A stretch of 64,000 nt of DNA, taken from the NCBI RefSeq assembly GCF_032854445.1, contig NC_088301.1, positions 34,643,187 to 34,707,186 on the forward strand, written 5' to 3'. The notes beneath the pieces were generated by a model. That model did not search any database. It had not been told where the DNA came from and saw only the letters and a list, made by a program, of their open reading frames with translations. This DNA is from Liolophura sinensis (lineage: Eukaryota > Mollusca > Polyplacophora > Chitonida > Chitonidae). A program made the translations under genes and the position numbers. Below are positions 52,601 through 64,000 of the stretch, piece by piece. The first letter of the stretch is position 1. Each line of letters begins with the position of its first letter.

Positions 52601-54785
52601 GAGCTGTGGAAATGAGGTGGCCTTAATCAAAGATCTGGATTTAAACATTTTCTCATTTCCCAGTGTCTGGTGATCACTAACATAACATTTTCTTTACCAC
52701 CAGAAGTATAAGTTTACGCTCAGATGAATAAGGTCATAAATCAATAAATTATTTCATTAGGTTGATGCTTTTTGTTTCAGGTGGTCGTTGCGAGACTCGT
52801 GTTCTGCCCTGTGATGTGACAGCATGTCAAAATGGTGGTACATGCATGAACATAGGAGACTCCTTCAGATGCCAGTGTGTCCCTGGTTTTACAGGTACGA
52901 TGTCACCATACACTTTCATTAATAAGATACATGTCAGTTTGCCTTTAAGCGGCCCTGGCTAATGAACTATTAACATAAATGCAATGTTAAGTGCAATATT
53001 TGTTCATGCAAATTCTGGTTTAGCTTAGAAGTGATCTCTGAATGTTCATTTCCAAGCTGTTGGTGCAGCTACATAGTACACACCATGAAGTTTTTGCTAC
53101 ATCCTAATGCTGATTGTATTCCAGGTCCTCTGTGCGAGACAGTGGTAGACGCATGTGTTGACAGACCTTGCCAGAATGCAGGTGTCTGTGAGCCTGTTGG
53201 TGCAGATTTTACTGCATTTGTCAACCGCCACATACAGGTGAGTCACTACAAGTAGGGACCAGTCTACATGGTTTGCATTCATTTTTCTTTTTATTTGAGT
53301 ACATACAATTTAAAGAATTCCAATTGGGCAGAGAGGAAAGTGAGTTTGAACAATTGAACCAATGTTCCCATTGTAAGTATCTGAAAGCCCTTATTTTTAT
53401 TCTTTATTTTATTTTTTGTTAAGTCCACATTATGGACTTGGAAATAATTGAACTGGAATTGGATAAAGCTGAATTTGCTGCTTATATAAGATTTTATATA
53501 TATATACGTAAAATTCACCTGTTGCTTGTTACAGGTCGGCTATGTGACACTGTGATCACAAGCTGTGACCCAAATCCATGTAAGGCGGGGGGCACCTGCC
53601 AGAGAGACAGCTATGGAGTTTTCTGTGAATGTCCTGCTGGATACTTTGGGCTCTACTGTCAATTTGCACAAAGTAGGTACTAGTATAGCAAATGTCCATT
53701 CTGCTCCATTCCAAAGAGCCATTTCTGAGGCGTATTTTATGCATGTTAATAAGCTCTCTATTTTGGGCATATTTTTTGTCAATGCTTGGGAATGTTTGGA
53801 AATGAGGTCATTGATGAACATACTTGAAACGCTGGATGAACATACTTGAAACACGGCCCAGCTCAGCACCCTCTCCCCCTAACAAAGTTGTTTTGACAGC
53901 TTTCACTGTTGATATCACCACAGCAGGCTGCTTAATTTCCTCCCTGACTGCTGGGGTGTTACTGCTTTAAAAGCCATTTCCGCACGCCAAGAAGAAAGCC
54001 GAGAAATTTTTTGTACATTTACGTTAGGCCACATCCTGAACTCCATATTAAGAAATGAAAACCAAGCATTTCATGTATTCTTTAAGTCCAGTTCTGAGAG
54101 CTTATTTAAGTCAACACCAGAGAAACATCTGAATTGGGCCTAAAATTTGGACAATCACAAAGTTACACATCATGCCTGATCACCTCAGAAAGATGTTCAA
54201 ATGTTTGCTTGAAAGTTAGGAAGGTACTTTTAGAAGGCACTCAGAGTATTAATTATTTCATGACCTTTATTCGGCTCTGAAAATTTTTTTTTTCAAGCAG
54301 ATCATAAAGCATATATAGTAGGTTTGTCCAGAAAATAGTCTTTCCTGGAGAATTTAATCAAGTCTAGTGTCGCGAGTCCAGTTTAGAGAGTGACGTCAGC
54401 ACAGAAAAGTCCTAACTTCTAGAATATTATTATTATTACATATGACTACATGACATTTATTGATATAGAGTGCTAGAATCATTTTCAGGTGTCCCCTTAG
54501 TCATGTTACGTAATTTACATGTTTGGCCAGGTGGAGTGTGCTTCCCAAACCCCTGTGGAGGAGCTGACTGTTGGGTGCAGGGTGGGCAGGCTCTGTGTGA
54601 TTGTCGTACAGGAGCCAAGGTACATACTTTTATACCCAGAATTGTTCATGTCTGTATTAAGAAAAACATAGCTAGAATTTTCTGAATCCAGATATACTCA
54701 TTTTGCTAGTGATATACCTTACCTTATTATATTTTCTGTCTGGCATGTGGAAACCGGAAAACGGAACCTTTCTATGATCTGATCC

Positions 54786-54820
<35 letters not shown>

Positions 54821-57800
54821 CTGGCTTGTCAAATTTTATGAAACTTAATTATTTAAATATAATATATGTTTATATTGAAAGCTCATGTCAAAATATGAAG
54901 CCTTCATCTTCATCAGTTTTTATTTGTGTTGCATGACTCCTCCATGCAGGCTCCTCCATGTGATGAGGCCATCGTAAGCTGTAACCCTAATCCGTGTAAC
55001 CTGGGATCATGTTTGCGTAGTCTTGACACCGGAGCTATTGAATGTTCCTGTCCCCCTGGATATGTGGGTAACCTGTGTCAGATATTCGACCCATGTGAGG
55101 GTAAGAGACACTCATTCATTCATAGCTCATTATGAGTGCAGATAACCATTCAAACTAACAGTAGAATTTCTCTTCTACTCCAGACCAGAGAGCCTGGACA
55201 GGTGCAGTGCAGTCTTTATTTCATGCCAATGATAGATCTCACATACATCAAACAGAACAATAATCGTTAAAACGTCTTCATTTATTATCATGTTCATTGC
55301 AATATAGAACATATTATCAATTGCAGTTAATTATTTTTGGCATGGTTTTGATTTTCATCCTGCAAAATCAGAGAAAGTAAGAGGTGAAATAGTCTCTTAA
55401 GTTATTCTCATTCTCAGTTTTTGTGTGATTGATGTTAACAGGAAAAACAAAAGTCATTAAAAAGGAATATTCTCTTCCAAAATGGTCTGTGCCATAATTT
55501 GTTGGCAATTTCAAGGTTGTCAGAATATCATAGCAAATGACCAAAAAGTTGCAACACATATCAGAGAAGTTCAGTACAGATTTTATTATTTTTCCTAGAA
55601 ATGAAATCAAGATTAAAACTACTATTAACTGATTTTGGACAGACCTTTTTTTAATGTGCATGTGAATATCTTTACTATGTCAGTTGTATGAAGTAGACCT
55701 AAGGCCATTTTTGAATAAGTTAAGGTTTGTCATTTTCTTTTTCACTGCCTTGACACGTTACCTCTGTTTTATAAATACATGTTATTCAAACATATAATAA
55801 TTTTTACCTGTGTTTAACTTGTCTCATTTGCATTTATCACTGATTGTTACGTATGTATAATAGAACATTTTTTCTTTCCTTGAATTCTTTCATTCTTTAC
55901 ACTTTATTACATGTTAGTTACATACTACCAGATATATTTTGTTTTATCAGAGTTATTTTTTTTTTCAATATCTTAATTACCATTGCACTTTTTTTTACAG
56001 CATGTATATCACATTTTTATCTCTCTTTTGCTTTATTACTTATTATTACGAGTTTATAATATGGATAGGTATGATATCAACCAACTGGATGTTGTGGCTT
56101 TACAATTGTTGATATTCTTTAGTTAGGGGGCAAATCAGTAACTAGTATTTTAGTAGTACAGTGCTCCATCTAAACAAATATGAATTATTGTTTGTGCATT
56201 GTAACCAGACTTCAGTGCTTTTCAAAATGTAATGGGTGTAAAAATTTTAGAAAGCCATCTTCATCTTGAAAAGACTTGCATGTACCATCATTTGTTGTTA
56301 AATTTACCTCTGCCAAAATCAAATTTCCAGAGTTTTTTTTTTTTTAAAGAATTCAGCTTTGTTGAAAAATCAAAATTTAGATTGTATTAAAATAATACCT
56401 TTACAAATTGGAAGTAAAAAGTATATTTAGCAAATTTTTCTCTAGTTAATAATGCTGAAAACCTGTGGTCTTGTGCTCAACCTCTGGTGTCAGTTGATGG
56501 TGATCATGACAATTTTTTTTTTTTTAACCTCACATATATGTTTTGCACATCGCACCCTTTGAGCCATTTAAGTTGTTGTTGTTTTAACTGGCACTATGCT
56601 CTTGGAGGGTTGTCAGATACATGTATTCTGTCAGCTATTAACTCAAGGTGGATAGTCTTTGCAGAAAAAAAAATCTATTTTCGACAAAGTTTTAGGTAAA
56701 TTTAAATGGAATTTAATAATTTAACCATTGAACAGGAGAGTTCAAATATTGGTAAGAATATCTTCATGACTATTGCCATGTGGAATCATTATACTTTGGA
56801 GCTGTGCTGTTTCAAACATATATTCACTTGACATATTCCTTAAATAACTCAAGCTGTTTAAACAAGTAGATATATAGAAAGTTTAGGTTTTCTCAAGTGG
56901 CACATGTCGCATTCATCCACCTAATCATATATAGATGAATTAAGAGTTGTTTGTGAATTGTGATTAATTTCTTATCAGACAACTTAAGTGGTTTTATGAA
57001 AAGTATCATTTATGTGCTTCTAGAAAAGCATTTTTACATGATAAATTCCAGGTGATACACAGTAACTTAAAAATCTGTGTGATGCTCCAATATGAGTGTG
57101 ATCCATTTGTGACTGTATGTGTGCCACAGGTTATACCAGTGATATATGCCTGACCAATGTGGATGACTGTGCCCAGGATAGACCTTGTCATAATGGGGGG
57201 AACCTGCCAAGACCTTCTTAATGGATTACAGGTAACAGACTAAAATTTAACACAGTGTTGTTTGGGTTACAGAAAGTCACCTCTAATTTCATGGAATTCT
57301 TCACCCACAAATCACCATTCTGTATATATGAACTGAAGTACAGAAGGGTGTTTGTACATGTAATCACTAAAAAAAACATGTGAAGTTCTATGTATGTGCA
57401 AATTAATGTTAATCACATAAAATTTTTACATGCTTTTTCAACAGCTTTGGTACACCAGGGTGATATTAGTTGGTGAAAAATTTCATGAAATTATAGATGG
57501 TTTAGCGAGTGAGTGAGTGCTTGGGGTTTAACGTCGTACTCAACAATTTTTCAGTCATATGACGACGAAGGAATCATCAGGGTGCATGTACGTGTAATGT
57601 GCCTCCTTGTTGGGGGACGCGGATTTCCACCGCTCTTTTATTTAGTGCTGCTTCACTGAGACGACTTATCGAAGGCAAGTAAGCCGCCCCGCCCGAGCCT
57701 TTATACTGATACAGGTCAACCAGTCGTTGCACTATCCCCTTCATGCTGAACGCCAAACGAGGAAGTTACAACTTCCTCTTTTAAAGTCTTAGGTGTGACT

Positions 57801-60800
57801 CGATCAAGGATTAATCCTGGATCTACCGTTCCCGAAGCGGACGCTCTACCAACTGTGCTATCCGGGCCGGTAGATGGTTTAGTGTACACTATATAAACAA
57901 ATCAGAGCAGTAGTATTGGCTACCCATGGTAGTTACATCGAAATGTGTAATTATATACATATGGTTAGAGCTATGATGAGTGCAGCATTCTAAATAGATT
58001 TACTGGCAGACCTGGAACAAAAAAACATGCATGTAATGCAAAGTGAAGAAAAAGGAAGACAGTGAAGAATCTTCTGATTATGGGTATATGCTCTAGTGCT
58101 CGGTTTCCTCCCACCATAATGTGGTGCCATCATATAAGTGAAATATTCTTGAGTATGGGGTAAAACACCAATCAAATAAATAAATGAATATTATGGATGT
58201 CTGAATGATGGCACTCTCATTCTTAGCTGTTTGGGGTGACTAAATTGATATAGTTGGCATAAAATTCATGTAAGCCAAAATCATGTTATTGTAATTTCCA
58301 TAGTTATCGGATAAGATGACAGATGCATGAACACTATCGTTGTCATTTTGAAGAAAATTCACATTGAAGAGAGGGATTTTGCACTACATTTACTCGAACT
58401 GTTTCCCATATACTGTATTTCACCTGAAGTTTGGCCTATAAAAAATGTCTCTCCAGAAGGACATAAAAGTTTTAAAATTCTTGAGAAAACACTTTGTTTT
58501 CTGATAGATTAATCAAACTTCAAAAAAAACTCTTTAAGTGATCCTAAAGGGTGGAGGAATCAATCAAAATCAAGCGAAATGTGTCACTTTAAATAGTGCT
58601 AATCATTAGGTGAAATATAATAGTAGGTTAGTATAAAGTATGTATATATGTATATGTAATCTGAAGTATTTTTATATAATACAGTTTGAATATCCATAAT
58701 GCACAAGAATGTGACAGTTTAACAGGGTAACCAGTGTTATGTCACTTAATAGTTCTTCTTATTCTTTATTTTGTCCTACATACCTGACATCCTGTAGCGT
58801 TGTGACGTCAGCACCATCATGTTCTTTGCATTGCGGTTCATGTGTAATGACACGGCATTCTTTTTGACATCCCCTTATGAAGACATTTCAATGCAGTGAG
58901 CTCAGATCTCAGGCCTGCATATTATTTGCTTACAACAGTGACATCGTTTGTCTCTCAGCACAAAATATGAAGAAGGCGTATTTTACATAGAGATAATTTC
59001 TTACTATAAGTATATATAATACCAGATGTTGATTGTATTTTCAGATGTCGTTGTTTACCTGGATACACAGGTGTGACTTGTGATACAGTCATCCTCAGTG
59101 TTTAGGGAGTTAATTGTAATGATAGAGGGATCTGCGTGGCTGATGGGTCAGGCTATGTGTGTGACTGTGAGGTGGGGTTCAGAGGGACAAACTGTGAGAA
59201 CACCACTTGTGGGGAAGGGACATGTCAGAACGGTGGGATCTGTCACCTGGGAGGCTGTCTCTGTAAGCTGGGCTATACAGGTGACATATGTTTAACTGGT
59301 GAGTATACTGGTAGGTGGTGCGGTTAGGAATTTAGGCCACACTAATTTTATGTCTTTAACAGGAATAAGTGCTGGAATAGGCCACATTCCCCACAAATTA
59401 GGTGATCTTTGAGTATTAATCTTATTTTTATTTGTTCCCCCAACTCTGAAAAAAAAGATTCATTCTGCCTGTTAAACATTTAAACAATGTTTCCAAAAAA
59501 TGTATCAGTGAGAGTTTTCACATTCAGTGATTTGTTACATGAAACTGGAATAAATCAACATACACAGCTAATGAGCATGTTTTTATTTTCTAGAAAGTTT
59601 CATCTTATCAAATGGGAGTTTCTCAGGACGAAGTTATGCAGCTTTTGCAAGAAATAGTATTATACAGTGAGTATAAAGTTTTCCTTAAGCATACATATAA
59701 ATATTCGGGGAATGTTTGGAAAATTAATACATTGAGCATAAAGGCTATTAAATCACTCGCCCAAACTGAATGAGTTGGAATTAGACCACAGTGTTAGTTT
59801 TTGTACCTGAATTCTTCTGTTTGCAGAAGTGACCTGTTGGAGAGTATTAGGCTTGTGGTGATCCCAGATACACATGCAGATGGTCTGTTATTTTGGCTTG
59901 GGCAGGTATGAAAATTTAGTCATTCTTTCATGAAAACAACCTTGTCTTCTTCCACTCAAAGACAGGGATTGGGACAAGAAATTGAAACCATTTAAAGTAG
60001 ATATCACACAAAACATTTTGTCTGCATCATTAACCAGGACACAGATTCATTACTTTGTTGTGTTTCTCCAGAAGCTTGAAATGTTTCACTGGACTAATAA
60101 TATTTGTCTTTTGAATATTGTCAAGCAGTCTTTGTTTTTATGCGCAATCTGACCTTGCTTTCATTCGTACACCAAAATCCTGGCTTAAAAGTCTATGTTT
60201 TTTTTTAATGTGGAATGCCATCAAGTCAGTTTAAAAATAAAATAGGAGCAATGATAATTCCCCTTATGTTATGTTATTCATTGTTATTTATAGGACAGTG
60301 AAAATTTGGCAATGGGTGTCATAAATAGACGCGTTTCTCTCAGGTAAGACAGAATCAACACAAACCATTAAATAATAACCCAAATCACCTTCACATAGGT
60401 GAGAGTGCCCTTACCTTTCTAGTTTTAGTCAAAAATTTTTTAATCCTGTAGTATGTGTTCCATTTCCTTACGATATCCAGCCCTGAATGGCAACTTGTGG
60501 CTGTTATCAAAAGGGGCATTGTGAAAGTTTGAAAGTGTGTATTACCTGGAAAATTATCATGTCATGCTATTATAGTACTCTCAGATTTCTTAATCTTACT
60601 ACCATAATTCTTCCACCTTTTCAACTACATATGCAACTGATACTTCCAAACATTCTGGAAGGGGTATAGAGAAATAATTTGCTCAGTTTTATGAAGATAG
60701 CATCTTTAGTGAAGCAAGTAAATCATTTTAGCTTCATTTTCTTAATAATCGTGTGCAAAAATTCTACAGAAAAAAGTGCTTGAGGTTGAAGATTTACTCT

Positions 60801-63027
60801 ATACACATATGTTTACAAAAGTGTAGTGTGGTGACATGTTAAGAAGAATACTGAACCATAGGTCATTTCACATTGTTGAATATGAGATTTATAATTACAT
60901 CTTTGACCTAATATCCAAATAGAGTATATGACAAATAATAGATATTGCACAGTGAAGCTTGAATGCCATGAGCATTGTTCTCAAAACAGATGAACAAGAT
61001 AAGTCATCCCAGGGTTAGTGTGACATCACTAAAAAGAATATTTTTGCATTTTTAGCTTCACTGAGCAATATCCTGTATTTAATTGCACAATAAAGGATGC
61101 ACCTTCAGCAGTAATTCATTTTTTTTTTTTTTAACGTGTCCAGGGCAAACTTGGGAGGAGGAGGGTTGGTTCTCCAGGCTCTGGCTTTTGAGGTCACCAG
61201 AGGTCAGTCTTACACCATCCTGGTGACGAGGTAAGTTGTGCAGTTTTTATAAAATTATGTGTATTGTAGGAATCCCTGGTGTTGAGGCAGAACACCTTGG
61301 CTTGGGATGCAGTGGTAACAATATACAGTGAAATACACCAAACTACATGCATTAACAAAGTTTTCCTGTCGTTAATAATGGGTGCAAACATAAACCAGAG
61401 TAAATTTGGCATTTATGGTAAATCTCTATATAAACGTGAACGTTTTTGCACACTTGCATTGAGTAAATCTGTGAATATTTTATGACATGTTGTATGAAGC
61501 ACATTATCACTTTATTATTTCAGACAAGGCCGGAACTTAACGTTGACGATGGCCTCAGAGGGGATCCAAAACACTTATCAGGCTATGCTACCAGGGACAG
61601 ACGATCAGCTGAATGTGCCTGGAAACAGCTCACTTTATTTAGGTAAACTAACTGAAGACTTACAGTAATTGTCTCTCAGGCCACGCCAATTTTAATTGTT
61701 GTTTTATGGGCAGAATGAATCTTTTTTCAATATCGTCAGAGGGTACAAAAATACAAAAACTTGAAAACCATCTAATATGTGGATAATGTGCATTATCCTG
61801 GCAATTTTTCAAGACATTTATTACATGATTGGAAATCATAAAAACATGGAGATAGGACAAAAAAAAAGAGGATTTTCAGTGTTATTTCATTTTTAATTTG
61901 TCTGTAAAAAGTGCAGGCATAACTTATGTCGTCTACTGATCATCAGCATCCAATAATAAGGAAAGCAGTGTTAAACAAAATGTTATGGGTGGTATCTTGA
62001 AAAGTATAGTGGGTATTGAGCTCAAGATTTGCACACATGTAGAGCATGATAAGATAAGGGGATACTCCATCATTCATTTGATGTGTACGCATTAAATTCT
62101 ATAAATTACCAGAATCCTGACTTAGTGTATGGTGTGTAAGAATCAGTGTTAAACAAAATGTAAGGGGTGGTATTTCAAAAAGTACTGCAAGTGCTGAACT
62201 CGGGGTTTAAATTTCCAAATTCATTACTTCAGGAGCTGAAGTTTTGCATGCAAGTGTCTCTACAGGCAAGTTGTTTGGTTGCCTTGCTACCAAATATAAG
62301 TTGGATTTGACTCGCCTGTAGAACACAAAATAAAATAGATGTTGCCTCACTCTCCATCACATATCTACCTATGGAAGGGCGGTAAATGCTGGGGAGTGAG
62401 TGTGCAGCAGTAAGTTTGTACAAATATTGCAGCTATAATCACTGCAAAATACAATCTGTCTGAGAGGTACTGTGTACAAGTAAGTGACTATAATTGTGTA
62501 CTTCTAAATTCTCATTTTGGCAGTGCGTGTAAACCTGTTATGTCATTCCTTTCACACTTGTCAGTATGAAATGCCATTTGTAAAACAAAACATAGCTACA
62601 TGAAGTAAACATTCATTTTACAGTTTAAAATTTCAAAAGCATTTTAAAAGCCAAACTCCAACCATGCCAGCGAAAATGACAGCCAGCCATGTAAGAGCTA
62701 TTAATAGTTTTATTTTTCTGGATCATTTATTATAACAAGCTTAGAAAATCTACATTTGTGAATTTTCAGTAATAAGCCGAGTTAGACATCTGATCAGTTG
62801 TTTCTTGTTTTTAATTCAAAATTTTTGTGTTCAAACATATTTTCATCTCTTTCTGCCTGGCAGGTGGTGTCCCTGACAACATGTTTGCAGTAACAGGTGG
62901 ACTGTACCAGTCTGGGTTTGTGGGCTGTATCAGCTCTGTCTCCATGGGAGGGAGACTAGTCACAAACATACAGGCCTCTGCTAAAGATGGGTTGGGCATT
63001 CTGACATGCCCAAGCAGTCTCACGTGA
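40694..63027 (+). CDS. Secreted mosaic protein: LDLa, mucin-like, about 30 EGF, laminin G
   Basis: Coding exons: 40694-40787, 42423-42566, 44475-46193, 46999-47075, 47666-47825, 48320-48469, 48701-48844, 49036-49236, 49519-51534, 51776-52003, 52781-52894, 53125-53237, 53535-53672, 54531-54619, 54950-55100, 57130-57231, 59045-59298, 59594-59666, 59827-59905, 60294-60343, 61144-61230, 61524-61642, 62864-63027 (TGA). Nearly all EGF exons are phase 1-1. The start gives a signal peptide (core [12 protein letters not shown]). No membrane segment is seen, so secretion or matrix location is inferred. Domain order recalls perlecan, agrin, crumbs or eyes-shut parts but matches none exactly. Predicted length is about 2150 residues. 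Frame breaks occur in the exons at 53.1, 57.1 and 59.0 kb. The EGF started at the end of the 54950 exon (FDPCEG) lacks a following exon, so one may be missed between 55.1 and 57.1 kb. Confidence 0.85.
42423..42566 (+). other. LDL-receptor class A module exon
   Basis: Six cysteines in LDLa spacing: [38 protein letters not shown]. The exon joins the signal-peptide exon in phase 1 and the next EGF exon in phase 1. The acidic calcium cage is incomplete: positions usually Asp are His (IPHC) and Gln (CPQG), while TDE is kept. Ligand or calcium binding may be altered (inference). Confidence 0.8.
43370..43560 (+). mobile_element. SINE family 3, degenerate
   Basis: Contains GTCAGGTACATGGCCAAGGC and GGTGGATTACTCTGGGCAC, matching the body at 16.8 kb. 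The tail ATATGAATGAAAAATTCAGT and a short (AAAT)n end resemble the family 2 tail. Located in an intron of the EGF gene. Confidence 0.55.
44475..46193 (+). other. EGF + mucin-like Ser/Thr-rich exon + start of next EGF
   Basis: A single 1719-bp exon. It opens with an EGF ([12 protein letters not shown] to GYTGDRCEK), then has about 500 residues rich in Ser, Thr and Pro, typical of heavy O-glycosylation. It ends with the first five cysteines of another EGF ([16 protein letters not shown], then FHCSCLPG). In the N-terminal half a loose motif LSRTxITEPS recurs about every 35-50 residues ([50 protein letters not shown]). Confidence 0.85.
47365..47420 (-). mobile_element. SINE family 1 tail fragment
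   Basis: Plus-strand TTTGATTGGTGTTTTAAGCC followed by TTCACTTACACGACCATGGC is the reversed tail of family 1, about 55 bp, in an intron of the EGF gene. Confidence 0.6.
49519..51534 (+). other. Single 2-kb exon encoding 18 consecutive EGF modules
   Basis: Eighteen EGF units of about 37 residues in a row, each with six cysteines (the last is completed by the next exon). Units typically begin ETxLPC or similar rather than DIDEC, so most lack the calcium-binding EGF signature. Conserved words include PCLNGGTC and GYTGxxC. The flanking modules are one or two per exon. Exon phase is 1-1, so it can be inserted or lost without a frameshift. No stop or frame break in 2016 bp. Confidence 0.9.
52238..52330 (+). 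mobile_element. SINE family 1 tail
   Basis: GTTTCCTCCCACCATAATGC, GAAATATTCTTCAGTACGGC and an (AAAT)n end, in an intron of the EGF gene. Head missing. Confidence 0.8.
54789..54817. repeat. (TA)n microsatellite
   Basis: A TA run of about 29 bp in an intron of the EGF gene. Confidence 0.9.
57505..57870 (-). mobile_element. tRNA-derived SINE, family 2 (full length)
   Basis: Reverse complement of the 20.4-kb element. The tail (GTTTAACGTCGTACTCAACA on plus) is at the left and the tRNA-like head (CTACCAACTGTGCTATCCGG on plus) at the right. Head, body and tail all align by eye. It lies in an intron of the EGF gene. Confidence 0.9.
58085..58192 (+). mobile_element. SINE family 1 tail
   Basis: GGTTTCCTCCCACCATAATG, then ATATAAGTGAAATATTCTTG and ACACCAATCAAATAAATAAA. 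Head absent. Confidence 0.8.
59594..63027 (+). other. Laminin G domain, split over six exons
   Basis: About 190 residues at the C-terminus: [63 protein letters not shown], then [18 protein letters not shown] and ILTCPSSLT before TGA. The GFVGCI strand plus a last cysteine (LTC) is the usual disulphide at the end of LamG domains. Exons 59594-59666, 59827-59905, 60294-60343, 61144-61230, 61524-61642 and 62864-63027 join with matching phases. Confidence 0.85.
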
Positions 63028-64000
63028 AATGGTGAAATTTGTATCCCAGGTCAAATTATTTTATGGAGAGCTTTGAGGTTGGATTTATTCTTGTCCTATG
63101 AGATGAACAGTGATATGTTAGTTGAACATGGAATGAAAACTTTTAGTCATCATGTACTGCATGAAAGAAAAACTTCATGACATGTATACAGATTTCATTT
63201 TAGGAATTAAGTTTGCTTTTGGAGAGATTTTATATAACTATGCGTGCAATTTTATTATTGTTTTGCTTTGTATTATATATTTATTTATTTATTTATCTTT
63301 CTGGAAAGAAGTAAGTTGGTGCCAAGTGCTGTTTGTTACCCAAAAAATTTAATTACAGATTTGAGATTTGTATGGTTTAAATATTTGTTTGTTTTTTTTC
63401 AGTTGAATCAAAGGGTTTTATTAAAAACAGATTTTGTAAAATGGTTTCCTTATATGCAAAATGTTATCAAATTAGTGTAAATAATATGAAGTAAGTATAC
63501 AAAATTTAATTTTAAATATTTGGAGCATTTTTTTATTATCCACGATGTTTGACATATAGATTTTATAATGTCATTCTTCAGATATAATGTCTTTATTCGT
63601 TCCTGTTTACAGTTTCTAAATAGCCAATTAGCTTTGATGAGTTTTCTTGCGTATTCCTATATTGGATGGTATCATTCAAGGCTAATTACTGCACACATTT
63701 TCATTGTTTGCCTTCACTGTTAAAATTCAGAGGCAGCTATTATCCTTTTGTCCCATTCTCATCATCATATCCCAAGTGTTTGTGTACAAAAATATAAGGA
63801 CTCGTGTACATATTATCTTGAGTAACAACTACACCAAAGGTAAATAATGTTCATCATTGTGTTGCAAAGTTCACCCCCTTTTATTGAGGATTATCCAGTT
63901 TCCTTCTCTCCAGCTCTTGTCCACAATTTAACTTGGTCAGCATGACCAACATTTTACCTACTTTGGTAGCTCATTTTTGTTTTCTTCTCAGCAGGTCTCC
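63028..64000. other. 3' flank of the EGF/LamG gene
   Basis: Probably 3' UTR and intergenic sequence. Short AT-rich open frames show no domain, and no clear polyadenylation site was chosen. Confidence 0.5.

Overview
The window is eukaryotic nuclear DNA: AT-rich, intron-dense, split genes with GT-AG junctions, minisatellites and tRNA-derived SINEs. The SINE tails, the lophotrochozoan-type reverse transcriptase (RT) fragments and the gene content suggest a mollusc (gastropod or bivalve) or a close relative. The species cannot be fixed from the sequence alone. Exon models were built by hand from splice sites, phase and protein motifs; no alignment was run.

Layout. 1-9.6 kb holds no gene I can support: a 95-bp tandem duplication, a SINE and a diverged 43-bp minisatellite. 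9.6-16.35 kb (minus) holds a 14-exon gene of unknown family. Its phases join into a predicted 835-residue protein with about 29 copies of an 8-residue QPQANPAD-type repeat and a basic, cysteine-rich C-terminus. 16.5-21.34 kb (plus) is its head-to-head inverted duplicate, now decayed: the large repeat exon is gone, a LINE and SINEs have been inserted, and one exon has a broken frame. The two copies share a near-palindromic promoter/5' exon region with CRE-like sites.

23.4-26.4 kb (minus) holds a carboxylesterase/cholinesterase-type gene with a GKSAG nucleophile motif, a frameshift and missing segments. 26.46-28.93 kb is a 36-bp minisatellite interrupted by a decayed RT fragment. 29.7-35.65 kb (minus) is ATPAF1, the mitochondrial F1-ATPase assembly factor; the first coding exon was not found. 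36-40.7 kb is gene-poor and carries a 27-bp inverted repeat.

40.69-63.03 kb (plus) is one large gene for a secreted mosaic protein of about 2150 residues: signal peptide, LDL-receptor class A module, EGF module, about 500-residue Ser/Thr-rich mucin-like stretch, about 30 EGF modules (18 of them in a single 2-kb exon) and a C-terminal laminin G domain. Exons between 53.2 and 59.1 kb contain several single-base frame breaks. These are either assembly indels or real damage.

No operon-like linkage is expected. The genes look independent except for the divergent duplicate pair, which could be co-regulated from the shared promoter region.
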